Of a stretch of DNA of 20,908 nt, positions 1 through 8,062 are shown piece by piece. Position 1 is the stretch's first letter; every line of letters starts with the position of its first letter. The position numbers were made by a program, and so were the translations under genes. The notes beneath the pieces are model-generated. The model saw only the letters and a program-made list of their open reading frames with translations. It made no database searches and was not told where the DNA came from. This stretch comes from a virus. The stretch is taken from positions 1 through 20,908 of the IMG/VR virus record IMGVR_UViG_3300035201_000388, one strand, 5' to 3'.

Positions 1-20
1 TAACTAAAAAGTAAGATAAA
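1..20 (+). promoter_or_regulatory. Truncated late promoter leader of cassette 1
   Basis: The window opens with TAACTAAAAAG, which matches the leader that follows the ATAAATA late-promoter core at 4541, 8055, 8945 and 11603. The core itself would lie just before base 1. The ATG at 21 follows without a visible Shine-Dalgarno sequence, as at the other copies. Confidence 0.6.
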
Positions 21-899
21 ATGTCCCAGATACAAGTTGATACCATTTTAGATAAGGCAGGCACCGGTGCTCCCACGCTCACTTATGGTGTTGAATTTCC
101 TGTTGGATATGGTATTACTGGTGCTGGTGGAATTAATGTAAGTGGGGCTTGTACTGCTAGTGGTGGATTTGTTGGTGCCTTAACTGGAGATGTAACAGGA
201 ACAGCATCGACTGCAACTTACACAGGTAATGCGGGATATTCTACTTCTGCTGGTATTTCTAGTGGTCTTACTGGAACACCCAATGTTACAGTTAATAATG
301 TTACTGCTGGATTTGGAACTTATTCTGGTAATATTAGTGCTGTAGATGCTACTTTTACAGGAACAGTAACTTATGAAGATGTTACAAATGTAGAGTCAAC
401 AGGCATTGTAACTGCAGGAAAAGGATTTAGAGCAACTACTGGCGGTTTAGTTGTAACTGCTGGTGTTTCTACTTTAGGAGTTACAACTGTAAGTGGTTTT
501 ACTGCTAAAGGAACTCTGATAGAAGGAATGAGTTCCACTACTACGGCTTATAGTAGTAGTAGCGATCTTAATATAACCAATGGTAACTTCCAATTTAGTT
601 CGGCTAATTTAGGTGGAACCAATAATACTTTAAATATAATGTCTACAACAGGCATTAATACAGATTTAGCGACCAATCAGGTAATGAATGTAACTGCTGT
701 AACAGCGGTTAATGCATCAACAGCATATGTTAATAGAGTGTCTATTGATGGATTACTGACAGGAATTACAACTCATTGGGTAGGTGGTAGTGCTCCTACT
801 GATGGGGGAGGAAGTGGATTAGATACTTATTCGTTTAATGTTATGAAAACTGGAAGTGCGACATATATAGTCATTGCTAATCAGGTGAAGACTTCGTAA
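21..899 (+). CDS. Fibre-like virion structural protein, cassette 1
   Basis: This 292-residue protein is rich in Gly, Thr, Val and Ala and very poor in charged residues, as expected of a beta-helical phage fibre or tail appendage. Residues 13-42 form a TGAP...VPVGYGITGAGGINV-type module that recurs at 4569-5465 and inside 8082-8948. Residues 116-131 carry the TYEDVTNV...TGIVTA repeat typical of cyanophage fibre proteins. Residues 162-292 form a C-terminal domain nearly colinear with the last 131 residues of the 4569-5465 product. The ATG follows the late-type leader without a clear ribosome site. The gene lies 12 bases before a Gly-rich adhesin-like gene, so the two are probably co-transcribed late. 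The role in the virion is inferred from the family; no enzymatic motif is visible. Confidence 0.8.
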   Translation: MSQIQVDTILDKAGTGAPTLTYGVEFPVGYGITGAGGINVSGACTASGGFVGALTGDVTGTASTATYTGNAGYSTSAGISSGLTGTPNVTVNNVTAGFGTYSGNISAVDATFTGTVTYEDVTNVESTGIVTAGKGFRATTGGLVVTAGVSTLGVTTVSGFTAKGTLIEGMSSTTTAYSSSSDLNITNGNFQFSSANLGGTNNTLNIMSTTGINTDLATNQVMNVTAVTAVNASTAYVNRVSIDGLLTGITTHWVGGSAPTDGGGSGLDTYSFNVMKTGSATYIVIANQVKTS

Positions 900-911
900 G
901 GGGATTGATTG

Positions 912-2564
912 ATGTTTGGTAATTCCTGGTTTCGTAAATTAAAACCCTTACCTTCTATGATAGGAATGGGTGGGGGTGCTACTAGTTTAATGCAAAATGC
1001 TGGTGGTCCTGAGGAATGGAGAATTTTTATGATAGGTGCCGGTGGTGGAGGATTTTCTGGACCTTTTCAGGATCCTACTGGATCTAAAGGGGGTGGTGGA
1101 AGTGTTGTTATTGCGAGTCATACTGCTATATTAGCAACAGATGTTTTCTATTGTTATGTTGGTAATCCTGGTTCTGGTGCCGGAGATCCATCATACCAGC
1201 CTATTTTGGGACCTTTACCTTTTGGAGGATCCAGTCCAGCACCTCCTAATGCCGGACCCGGTGGTGGTGGAGGTGGAGGAGGATTAGCAGCAGTAGTACT
1301 GAATGGACCAGCTACTGTAGCAGGACCATATATGGATCCTCAAACACCGGATGCTTCTGTTCTTTATGTTGCAGCAGTTGCTGGCGGTGGTGGTGGAACA
1401 TCTTATAGAGGTGGTGGTTCTGGTGGTGGTCCTTTACAAGTTCCTAATACTCCTGCAGGTCCTGGACCTGCAACTCACCCATACCCTGAATGGACTCGTG
1501 GTGGGTTAAGAGGATCACCTCATGGTGGTGGATATGGTGGTTCTGGTGGTGGATATGATCCTCCAACAGGAAACCCTGGACCAAGAGGTAATAAAGGGGG
1601 TAATAAGGGTAATGCATCTCCTGGATATCCATCACCTGGTCAAGAAGGTGCGTTCTTTTATGGTGGTCCTGGCGGTAATGGTAATCATAGTACCCAAGGT
1701 GGCGGCGGTGCCGGTGGATACTACGGCGGTGGTGGCGGCGGTGGTGGTTCTCAGCCCAATGCTAATCCAGGTGATAGTAGACCAGGTAATGGCGGTGGCG
1801 GAAGTAGTTATGTCCATCCGGGATGGACTACTGAATTAATGACCGTAGGGGCTGATTTAAGTGATCAGTATGCCACGGGATCTCAACCAGGTACAATAGG
1901 AACTGTTCCTGCACCTTATCATCCTTATTATTCTACTCCAACTGATCCTCAAATGAAGTATTATGGATGGGGTGCTCCTTATTCTAATCCTTATTGGCAT
2001 GGACCGGGTACATCGCATTATGGTGGTAGAGCAAGAATTGTATTGGAAAATGTAACTAAAGGATATAAGAGGACTGTTAATTTTAGTGGTGCGATAGAGA
2101 CAGTTCCTGCTATAGAAGGTAGTGCTGGACTGGATTTCTCACTTGATTCTTTTTCAACTACGGGTAGCCAAGACAAATATAAACAGGGATTAGGGTGGGG
2201 ATTCTGGTCTCCTGGAACTAGAAACTCTCAGTTAGTAGCATCTCATGCTAGTAGTAGTGGTTTTGGTATGGAGTTTAATTTCAGTGGACCTAATAGTACC
2301 TTTACTGATTTTGAAGTAATGTCATGTCAAGGTGGTGGTGGATCTTTTACGGGAAACTTTAACACGGATAGTCCCTTCCCTATGACTACGGGATCTGAAC
2401 CTACTGGGATGGCACCTTCCGGATCTTTAGCTCCTAATTTACCGGGTGGGAATGTAACTAAGTTTACTATTACTACTAGTGGTAATAGTACTAACGCGAA
2501 TATTCAAGTTATGGCAATAAAGGTGAATGGTAAGATAATTGATTTTGGACAGAACTGGATTTAA
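912..2564 (+). CDS. Large glycine-rich adhesin-like protein, cassette 1
   Basis: This 550-residue protein starts at the ATG at 912, seven bases after AAGGGGA; a TTG at 909 is in frame but badly spaced. Residues 1-25 (MFGNSWFRKLKPL then GMGGG) resemble the head of the 5480-6568 product. Residues about 35-375 are extremely Gly-rich with many GPG, PGN and GGY motifs, plus broken collagen-like triplets (GNPGPRGNK, near base 1570). They end in GGRARIVLENV, the usual closing strand of phage glycine-rich domains. Residues about 380-550 form an additional C-terminal beta-rich domain. Gly-rich repeats of this kind form polyglycine-II sandwiches in gp38-type adhesins of T-even phages, so a tip adhesin is the best inference. 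It has many Trp, Tyr and Pro residues that the nearby oxygenases or halogenase could modify. Confidence 0.75.
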   Translation: MFGNSWFRKLKPLPSMIGMGGGATSLMQNAGGPEEWRIFMIGAGGGGFSGPFQDPTGSKGGGGSVVIASHTAILATDVFYCYVGNPGSGAGDPSYQPILGPLPFGGSSPAPPNAGPGGGGGGGGLAAVVLNGPATVAGPYMDPQTPDASVLYVAAVAGGGGGTSYRGGGSGGGPLQVPNTPAGPGPATHPYPEWTRGGLRGSPHGGGYGGSGGGYDPPTGNPGPRGNKGGNKGNASPGYPSPGQEGAFFYGGPGGNGNHSTQGGGGAGGYYGGGGGGGGSQPNANPGDSRPGNGGGGSSYVHPGWTTELMTVGADLSDQYATGSQPGTIGTVPAPYHPYYSTPTDPQMKYYGWGAPYSNPYWHGPGTSHYGGRARIVLENVTKGYKRTVNFSGAIETVPAIEGSAGLDFSLDSFSTTGSQDKYKQGLGWGFWSPGTRNSQLVASHASSSGFGMEFNFSGPNSTFTDFEVMSCQGGGGSFTGNFNTDSPFPMTTGSEPTGMAPSGSLAPNLPGGNVTKFTITTSGNSTNANIQVMAIKVNGKIIDFGQNWI

Positions 2565-2567
2565 TTG

Positions 2568-2596
2568 TTGACATTCTAAAAAACCTCCTATATAAT
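2568..2596 (+). promoter_or_regulatory. Perfect sigma70 promoter for oxygenase block 1
   Basis: TTGACA at 2568-2573 and TATAAT at 2591-2596 are separated by exactly 17 bases, a full match to the bacterial housekeeping consensus. It begins 3 bases after the stop of the Gly-rich gene and would start transcripts near 2603, just before the ATG at 2620. The host polymerase could therefore read the oxygenase genes without the phage late factors. Confidence 0.85.
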
Positions 2597-2619
2597 TAAC
2601 TGAAACACATCATAGGTAT

Positions 2620-3240
2620 ATGGCATATCAGAGTATATGGTATTTTACGGACCTTCCCGATAAGATTATAGATACGATTGAGGAGGATCTTACAGAAACT
2701 TTTGATCCACAGATGGCAGACTCCAAGTTACATGGAGATGCACTGAATAAGGATAAGAGAAATTCGCAGAATGCTTGGATACCTACTACTCATTGGGTAG
2801 GTGGGTTTTTATGGCATTATATTCAGAGAGCAAATCGTGAGAATTTTATGTATGATTTGCGCTGTATAGATGGTGAGAGTATGCAATATACTCGGTATCA
2901 AGAAGGTCAGTTCTATGGATGGCACAATGATGCTGGATTGGCAACACAATATAAACCAGTATCTGTAGGTAATCGCCAAGATGGATTAGCACAGGATTTT
3001 GTAAATGAAAATATTGAACTGGTAAGGAAATTATCTTTTGCTATGCAATTGTCTGACCCTGATGATTATGAAGGTGGTAATGTTCAACTCCTTGATGAAG
3101 CAGGTAATAGTTATATCGTTCCGCGTAAGAAAGGATGTATAGTATTATTTGACTCTCGTACACAACATAGAGTTCTTAAGGTAACTAAAGGAACACGTAA
3201 GTCTATCGTTGGATGGACTGTCGGACCTCGTTGGAAATAG
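2620..3240 (+). CDS. Prolyl-4-hydroxylase-like 2OG-Fe(II) oxygenase
   Basis: This 206-residue protein has the full 2-oxoglutarate/Fe(II) dioxygenase signature. The iron ligands are H102-x-D104 (in GWHNDAG) and H183 (in TQHRV). R193 in GTRKSIVGW is placed to bind the 2-oxoglutarate carboxylate. The EGGNVQLLD segment at 151-159 is typical of the P4Hc-type double-stranded beta-helix core. Family members hydroxylate Pro or other side chains using O2 and 2-oxoglutarate and give off succinate and CO2. It is first of three oxygenase-like genes and lies directly behind the perfect sigma70 promoter; the ribosome site is weak (TAGG). The substrate is not visible. A Pro- and Gly-rich adhesin just upstream is a plausible target, by inference. 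Confidence 0.85.
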   Translation: MAYQSIWYFTDLPDKIIDTIEEDLTETFDPQMADSKLHGDALNKDKRNSQNAWIPTTHWVGGFLWHYIQRANRENFMYDLRCIDGESMQYTRYQEGQFYGWHNDAGLATQYKPVSVGNRQDGLAQDFVNENIELVRKLSFAMQLSDPDDYEGGNVQLLDEAGNSYIVPRKKGCIVLFDSRTQHRVLKVTKGTRKSIVGWTVGPRWK

Positions 3241-3249
3241 GAGGTTATT

Positions 3250-3987
3250 ATGGCAGAAGGAATGACTGAAGCGCAGTTGATGTTTCAAGAGAAACAGAAC
3301 ACTGGAACTGCATGGACAAAAAATGAGAAGTTTGAGAAGGATGGGTATCTTGTTATAAAAGACCTATGGGATCCTGAAGAACTTTATCATCCTGTTCCTG
3401 ATATGAAGGGACAGTTGAATTATTGGGATAGGAACCCAGACCATTTTAATCATACAGAAGTTGAGATGCAAGTAGAAGGTTCACTTGCACGTTATTGGCA
3501 TCCACAATATAGAACGATTCATAGTGGTGTGCGTAAAAAGTTGGAGGAAGTAATTGGTAGGAAGTTATATAATACCTATTATTATGATAGATATTATTTT
3601 CCTGGACAAGCATTAACTAAACATGCCGATAGAGATGCATGTGAAATCTCTGTTAGTATTCATATTAGTACTAATCTTCCAGAAGGTGAAAGGGATTGGC
3701 CCTTTAAGATTAAGACTCCTGATACTTATACAGATAAAAAGAAAACTGCTGTATTAGTACCTGGTGAAGAACGTTCTGCTGTTCTTAATCCTGGTGATGG
3801 ATTATTGTATAAAGGATGTGAGAGACCACATTGGAGGGATCCCATGCCTGGTACTCCTATAGGTAAGAAGAGTAAAAAACTATTTGGTAAGAAGCAACAA
3901 CAGGAACAGTATTATCATCAAATATTTTTCCATTATGTTCTACAAGATGGTCAACGTGCTCACTGTGCATGGGATAGGTCACGATGA
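3250..3987 (+). CDS. 2OG-Fe(II) oxygenase-like protein
   Basis: This 245-residue protein starts at an ATG four bases after AGGAGGT. H125-x-D127 (in LTKHADRDACEISVSIHIS) and H194 (in CERPHWRD) fit the 2-His-1-carboxylate iron triad, and PGDGLLYKGCERPHW at 181-195 is the typical strand leading to the distal His. A Lys-rich insert (KKSKKLFGKK, residues 206-215) follows the distal His. The Arg or Lys that would bind 2-oxoglutarate is not obvious, so co-substrate use is less certain than for the upstream gene. The C-terminus (QYYHQIFFHYVLQDG) looks like the final core strand. The gene is 9 bases after the P4H-like gene and overlaps the next start by ATGA, so the three are one operon. Confidence 0.75.
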   Translation: MAEGMTEAQLMFQEKQNTGTAWTKNEKFEKDGYLVIKDLWDPEELYHPVPDMKGQLNYWDRNPDHFNHTEVEMQVEGSLARYWHPQYRTIHSGVRKKLEEVIGRKLYNTYYYDRYYFPGQALTKHADRDACEISVSIHISTNLPEGERDWPFKIKTPDTYTDKKKTAVLVPGEERSAVLNPGDGLLYKGCERPHWRDPMPGTPIGKKSKKLFGKKQQQEQYYHQIFFHYVLQDGQRAHCAWDRSR

Positions 3988-4541
3988 AGGCACCACTTTT
4001 TGAATTTCCTTCTTATCAGTATGAAGTAGATGATTGGGACTTTAAAAAGAAAGGATTACTTAGTCGTATCAATAAGGGTAACTTTATAAGAACTGAACTA
4101 CAGACCTTTGAGACTGATAGGCAGACTGCTGGTAAGTCTTATGTGCATTATTTGCAAGATTTTTTAAAAGATATTCTTTGGGAATTTTGTCAAGAAGCAC
4201 AGGTTACTTGTGGTATGACTGATGCATGGTGCGTTAGATACCAGAAAGGAGATCAACAGACTATTCATAATCATAGAGGATGGGGATTTTCTGGAATTTT
4301 ATATGTAGAGTTTGATCCAAAGGTCCATACTCCTACTTGTTTTATGGCACCTTGGCAAGATCCAAGAACTGATACCACATCTCTTGCATTTCCACAAAAT
4401 GTAAAGGAGGGAACTGTAATTATTGCTCCTTCATTTACACACCATTTTGTTCATCCAAATAAAGCACGAAAGCAAAGAACTGTTATATCATTTGATTTAT
4501 TACCAAAACTTCCTGATCATCAGTCTATAAATACAGAATGA
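3984..4541 (+). CDS. Putative 2OG-Fe(II) oxygenase, HxH type
   Basis: This 185-residue protein resembles the putative 2OG-Fe(II) oxygenase family often listed as 2OG-FeII_Oxy_5 (PF13759). It has H95-x-H97 followed by SGILYVEF, then IIAPSFTHHFVHPN with H154 as the likely distal ligand, then R165 before TVISFDLL. The position that is Asp or Glu in most 2OG enzymes is His here. The start codon overlaps the stop of the preceding gene (ATGA), which indicates translational coupling. The stop at 4539-4541 runs straight into the late promoter of cassette 2. The substrate is unknown; modification of fibre or adhesin residues is inferred from position alone. Confidence 0.75.
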   Translation: MKAPLFEFPSYQYEVDDWDFKKKGLLSRINKGNFIRTELQTFETDRQTAGKSYVHYLQDFLKDILWEFCQEAQVTCGMTDAWCVRYQKGDQQTIHNHRGWGFSGILYVEFDPKVHTPTCFMAPWQDPRTDTTSLAFPQNVKEGTVIIAPSFTHHFVHPNKARKQRTVISFDLLPKLPDHQSINTE

Positions 4542-4560
4542 TAAATAACTAGAAAGTATT
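4526..4560 (+). promoter_or_regulatory. Late promoter and leader of cassette 2 (doubled core)
   Basis: GATAAATA at 4540-4547 is followed by ACTAGAAAGTATT, the leader shared with the other cassettes. It lies 28 bases before the ATG at 4569. A second exact T4 late core, TATAAATA, lies at 4526-4533 inside the end of the oxygenase gene; it may be chance or a tandem promoter. There is no Shine-Dalgarno sequence before the ATG. Confidence 0.75.
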
Positions 4561-4568
4561 ATAGAATA

Positions 4569-5465
4569 ATGTCAAGAGTTCGCGCAGACAAACTTGTTGA
4601 TAGGAATGCCACGGGTGCTCCGCAATTTACTTATGGTGTTGAAGTTCCGGTAGGATATGGAATAACAGGTGCGGGTGGAATTAATGTTTCCGGGATGGTT
4701 ACTGCCACGGCAGGTTTTGATGGTGATGCAACTGGATTAACGGGTTCTCCTGATATTACAATAACTAATTTAACTGGTGTTGCTGCTACCTTTACGGGAG
4801 CAGTGAGTTATGAAGATGTAACTAATGTAGATTCAACTGGTATTGTTACTGCACGAGGAGGATTTAAGGCAGGATCTCCGACAGGTGTTGGTGCAACGAT
4901 TGGTGTTGATAATGCAGGAGACGCAATATTCTCTGGTATTGTAACTGCTGGTACTTGCTTTAAAGCAGGATCAGTTTCTGGTGGCGCATTTGGTGCTGGT
5001 GTAGGTGTAACGATTACTGGTGATGGTAACGCAGTATTTTCTGGAATTACAACGGTAACTAATTTTGATGCTAAAGGAACTCTTGTAGAAGCATTTAGTT
5101 CAACAACCACTGCATGGAGTAGTGCGGCGGATCTTAATATAACTAACGGCAATGTTCAATTCTCCTCGGCGAACTTGGGAGGAACTAATAATACCCTTAA
5201 CATTTATTCTACAACTGGTATTAATACAGATTTAGCAATTAACCAGACTCTGACGGTTACTGGAATAACTGCTGTTAATGCTACGACGGCATATGTTAAT
5301 AAGGTTACCGTCGATGGTGTAGCAACTGGTATTACGACTCATTGGATAGGAGGAAGTGTTCCGAGTGATGGTGGAGGATCAGGAGTTGACCTTTATACCT
5401 TTAACTTATTAAAAACAGGTGATGCCACATACATTATTGTTGCTAATCAAAGTAAGACTTCTTAA
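4569..5465 (+). CDS. Fibre-like virion structural protein, cassette 2
   Basis: This 298-residue protein is a paralogue of the cassette 1 fibre protein. Residues 15-41 hold the TGAP...VPVGYGITGAGGINV module, 80-95 the YEDVTNVDSTGIVTA repeat, and 168-298 the shared C-terminal domain ending in IANQSKTS. The middle differs, with two FKAGS...G repeats (about 99-160) replacing the cassette 1 sequence. The shared C-terminal parts agree closely in protein but differ at most synonymous sites, so the duplication is old. The gene is preceded by a late promoter without a ribosome site and followed 14 bases later by the Gly-rich partner gene. Residue composition fits a beta-structured fibre; virion location is inferred. 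Confidence 0.8.
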   Translation: MSRVRADKLVDRNATGAPQFTYGVEVPVGYGITGAGGINVSGMVTATAGFDGDATGLTGSPDITITNLTGVAATFTGAVSYEDVTNVDSTGIVTARGGFKAGSPTGVGATIGVDNAGDAIFSGIVTAGTCFKAGSVSGGAFGAGVGVTITGDGNAVFSGITTVTNFDAKGTLVEAFSSTTTAWSSAADLNITNGNVQFSSANLGGTNNTLNIYSTTGINTDLAINQTLTVTGITAVNATTAYVNKVTVDGVATGITTHWIGGSVPSDGGGSGVDLYTFNLLKTGDATYIIVANQSKTS

Positions 5466-5479
5466 GGGAGGATTAGTTG

Positions 5480-6568
5480 ATGTTTAGTAATTTCTGGCAT
5501 AAAAAAGAAAAACCTTTAATGGGTCTAACCGGTCTGGGTGGCGGTGCCGCTGGATATGGTCGTGTGGGAGCTGGTGACACTTTCTATGCCACTGGTGGTA
5601 CTAAAACATATGAACCAGGACCTAATGGACCCACTCATTATACGATCCATACCTTCCAAAATCCTGCTAGTCCTGAACCTTATAGTGCAGATTATTCTAC
5701 CAGTTTTGTAGTTGAAACTACTTCTAAAGATGTTACTGACTTTGAATATCTTGTAGTTGGTGGTGGCGGAGGAGGAGGAAGGGGATTTAACTCCTTTGCC
5801 CTAGGTGGTGGCGGAGGTGCGGGAGGTTATCGCGCAGGAACTCTTTCTTATCCTACAGGATTAGGAGCTGATACTTATCCAGTTCAAGTAGGTGCTGGTG
5901 GAATTAATGGTAATTCTACTGATAATGGGGATCCTGGATCACAACCTAGTTTCGGTGGTAAAGGTGGTGACTCTAAGCTTATGTTCCCAACTCCCGTAGT
6001 TGGTAGCGGTGGTGGAGGAGGAGGAGCCCATCATGGAGTCAATGCTATTCAAAATGGTGCTAGTGGAGGTGGTGGAGGTAACCCAGGACCATATGCATCC
6101 CCAACTCAACCGAATAAGGGTACAGACGTAGTTTCTCCTGATGGAATAAGTCCTACCATTCAAGGTTATAATGGTGCGGATGGTGGTATTTATCACAATG
6201 GGGGTAGTAATGTTGGTGGTGGCGGCGGTGGATCGAGTCAAGCTGGTGCTAGAGGAACTCCTACAAACAATTGGCCCGATGAGGCAAGTACTGGTGGAAA
6301 CGGTGGTGATGGAACAACAAATACTATAAGTGGTGCATCTGTAACCTATGGTGGTGGAGGTGGTGGAGGTTGCGCTGGATCTGGCGTTCAAGGTGGTGAG
6401 GGTGGATCTGGCGGTGGTGGTGATGGTGGAAAAGATAGTGTAGGTGGATCTTCTGCAACTGACCACCTTGGTGGTGGAGGTGGCGGTGGAGGTGCCTCCA
6501 GCAGTGATACTCCAGGTGGTAAGGGTGGTACAGGAGTTGTTATTGTTAAATATGTTGGTAGTCAGTAA
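5480..6568 (+). CDS. Glycine-rich adhesin-like protein, cassette 2
   Basis: This 362-residue protein starts at the ATG at 5480, seven bases after AAGGGAGGA; an in-frame TTG at 5477 is less well spaced. The head (MFSNFWHKKEKPL then GLGGG) matches the 912-2564 product. Residues about 38-82 form a short non-Gly domain (YTIHTFQNP..SFVVETTSKDVTDFEYLVVGGGG). Residues 88-350 are GGGGG-rich with scattered PG motifs, and the end GGTGVVIVKYVGSQ is the standard closing strand of phage glycine-rich tail domains. It lacks the extra C-terminal domain of the cassette 1 protein. The GGT/GGA/GGC codon runs make the DNA highly repetitive. A receptor-binding role is inferred from composition and its place after a fibre gene. 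Confidence 0.75.
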   Translation: MFSNFWHKKEKPLMGLTGLGGGAAGYGRVGAGDTFYATGGTKTYEPGPNGPTHYTIHTFQNPASPEPYSADYSTSFVVETTSKDVTDFEYLVVGGGGGGGRGFNSFALGGGGGAGGYRAGTLSYPTGLGADTYPVQVGAGGINGNSTDNGDPGSQPSFGGKGGDSKLMFPTPVVGSGGGGGGAHHGVNAIQNGASGGGGGNPGPYASPTQPNKGTDVVSPDGISPTIQGYNGADGGIYHNGGSNVGGGGGGSSQAGARGTPTNNWPDEASTGGNGGDGTTNTISGASVTYGGGGGGGCAGSGVQGGEGGSGGGGDGGKDSVGGSSATDHLGGGGGGGGASSSDTPGGKGGTGVVIVKYVGSQ

Positions 6569-6584
6569 TAAACTGTGTTATAAT
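6555..6584 (+). promoter_or_regulatory. Extended -10 sigma70-like promoter for halogenase
   Basis: TGTTATAAT at 6576-6584 is a perfect extended -10 element, with TTGGTA (4 of 6 matches) at 6555-6560 and an 18-base spacer. It lies just after the stop of the Gly-rich gene and 23 bases before the TTG start at 6608. No late-type ATAAATA is present, so this enzyme gene seems set up for host polymerase. Confidence 0.6.
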
Positions 6585-6607
6585 ACTGAAGAGTAGAAGA
6601 ATTACCA

Positions 6608-8062
6608 TTGAAAATTTGTATTGTTGGAGGTGGGTCCGCTGGATGGATGAGTGCGACTACTTTGGTACGTCTTTTAGATGCTGATGTCACCTTAATTGAA
6701 TCCCCGGATGTTAAAATAATTGGAGTAGGTGAGAGTACTTTATTTCAAATACAGTCTTGGATAGATTTGGTTGGGATTCGTGCTGATGAGGTAGATTTTA
6801 TTAGAAAAACGGGTGCTACTTTAAAGCATAGTATAAAGTTTACTAATTTTTTAACTAAGGACTCAGGAAGTTTTCATTATCCTTTTGGAGATGAACCTTT
6901 GATTAACCCTGTTGAATGGTGGAAAGCCATGAATGGTGGAAATCAGGACGTTTCATTTAATTCTTATGCAGAAGATATAAATCCTCTTGCATTATGTGCA
7001 GAAAGAGGTAAGTTTGATAGTACAGCATCTTATTCATATCATTTTGATGCTGTAAAATTTGGAGAATATTTAAAGAAAAAGTATTGTAAAGAGGTTGATC
7101 ATATTAGTGCTAATGTAGTTGATAGTAATATAAATGAGGATGGGATAGAATCTCTTAAGTTGGATAATGGAAAGAATATAGAAGCAGATTTGTTTATAGA
7201 TTGTACAGGATTTAAGAGTTTATTACTTGGGGAATTTTTAAAGGAACCTTTTATTCCTTATGACCATGTGATTCCTAATGATAGTGCATGGGCAACTCAT
7301 ATTGCTTATACTGATAAAGAATCACAAATGGTTGCTTACACAGAATGTACGGCCATTGATAATGGATGGGTATGGAATATTCCTTTATGGGATAATATAG
7401 GGACGGGGTATGTTTATTCTTCTAAACATATTAGTAGGGATGATGCTAAGAAAGAGTTTATTGATCACTTAGGTACGAGTGATTGTGAATTTAGACATAT
7501 TCCAATGAAAGTTGGAAGATATAAGAGAACTTGGGTTAAGAATGTTGTTGCTATTGGATTAGCTGGTGGTTTTATTGAACCATTAGAATCTAATGGTCTT
7601 CTTACTGTCCATGAGAATTTAATTGCCCTTTATAAGGTATTGAGAAGGGGTAAAGCATCTCATATATTGAAGGAAATGTATAATTTTGGAACTAATAGAA
7701 AATTTGATGAATTTGTAGATTTTATTGCGATACATTATGCCTTCACTCAAAGAAGAGATACTAAGTATTGGGAAGATATTTTTAATAAAGATTATAATAT
7801 AGAATCGAGTGATCAACTTACTAGATTTGGATTAATGTCGTTTGGAAATAGTCTTTTTGTGGAAAATAATTTTATTAATTTGGGTGCAGGATTTCATTAT
7901 ATTGCGTCGGGGATGGGAGTTTCTCCTTACTCTGCAGAAGGAGAGATAACTAATATTGATAAGACAAAAAAAGACTGGGAAAAAGTTATTCAACAAAAAC
8001 CTTTTTTATATCAATATCTGAGTGATGTTGTTTATAAGACATATCCTATAGTTTATAAATAA
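6608..8062 (+). CDS. Flavin-dependent tryptophan halogenase-like protein
   Basis: This 484-residue flavoprotein resembles PrnA/RebH-type tryptophan halogenases. The FAD site GGGSAGW is at residues 7-13. VGEST at 40-44 and ATLKHSIKF at 70-78 place the catalytic Lys at K73. The halogenase signature WVWNIP is at 254-259, and GLAGGFIEPLESNGL at 317-331 carries the Glu-Ser pair expected near the substrate and chloride site. Such enzymes use FADH2, O2 and halide to chlorinate or brominate indole rings through HOX and a lysine chloramine. It is slightly shorter than typical members (about 510-540). TTG is chosen as the start because the next ATG would remove the FAD motif. No flavin reductase is seen nearby. 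Substrate could be free Trp, another indole, or Trp in a virion protein; the latter is inference from context. Confidence 0.88.
   Translation: MKICIVGGGSAGWMSATTLVRLLDADVTLIESPDVKIIGVGESTLFQIQSWIDLVGIRADEVDFIRKTGATLKHSIKFTNFLTKDSGSFHYPFGDEPLINPVEWWKAMNGGNQDVSFNSYAEDINPLALCAERGKFDSTASYSYHFDAVKFGEYLKKKYCKEVDHISANVVDSNINEDGIESLKLDNGKNIEADLFIDCTGFKSLLLGEFLKEPFIPYDHVIPNDSAWATHIAYTDKESQMVAYTECTAIDNGWVWNIPLWDNIGTGYVYSSKHISRDDAKKEFIDHLGTSDCEFRHIPMKVGRYKRTWVKNVVAIGLAGGFIEPLESNGLLTVHENLIALYKVLRRGKASHILKEMYNFGTNRKFDEFVDFIAIHYAFTQRRDTKYWEDIFNKDYNIESSDQLTRFGLMSFGNSLFVENNFINLGAGFHYIASGMGVSPYSAEGEITNIDKTKKDWEKVIQQKPFLYQYLSDVVYKTYPIVYK

Noticed and set aside
1444-1839. Open frames on both strands inside the Gly-rich gene of cassette 1
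   Set aside because: They arise from GGT/GGA codon runs read in other frames (His-, Val- or Thr-rich products) and have no ribosome sites.
912-2564. Full collagen-like protein
   Set aside because: Gly-X-Y triplets are broken after three or four repeats; the pattern is mainly GGG-rich.
4808-5152. Minus-strand 114-codon frame in the cassette 2 fibre gene
   Set aside because: The plus-strand gene in the same place has clear paralogues and a promoter; the antisense frame has neither.
5939-6466. Minus-strand 175-codon Ser/Thr/Ile-rich frame
   Set aside because: It is the shadow of the Gly-rich gene; composition is not protein-like and it lacks a start site.
7619-7816. Minus-strand frame in the halogenase gene
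   Set aside because: It is AT-rich antisense of a well-supported enzyme, with no ribosome site.
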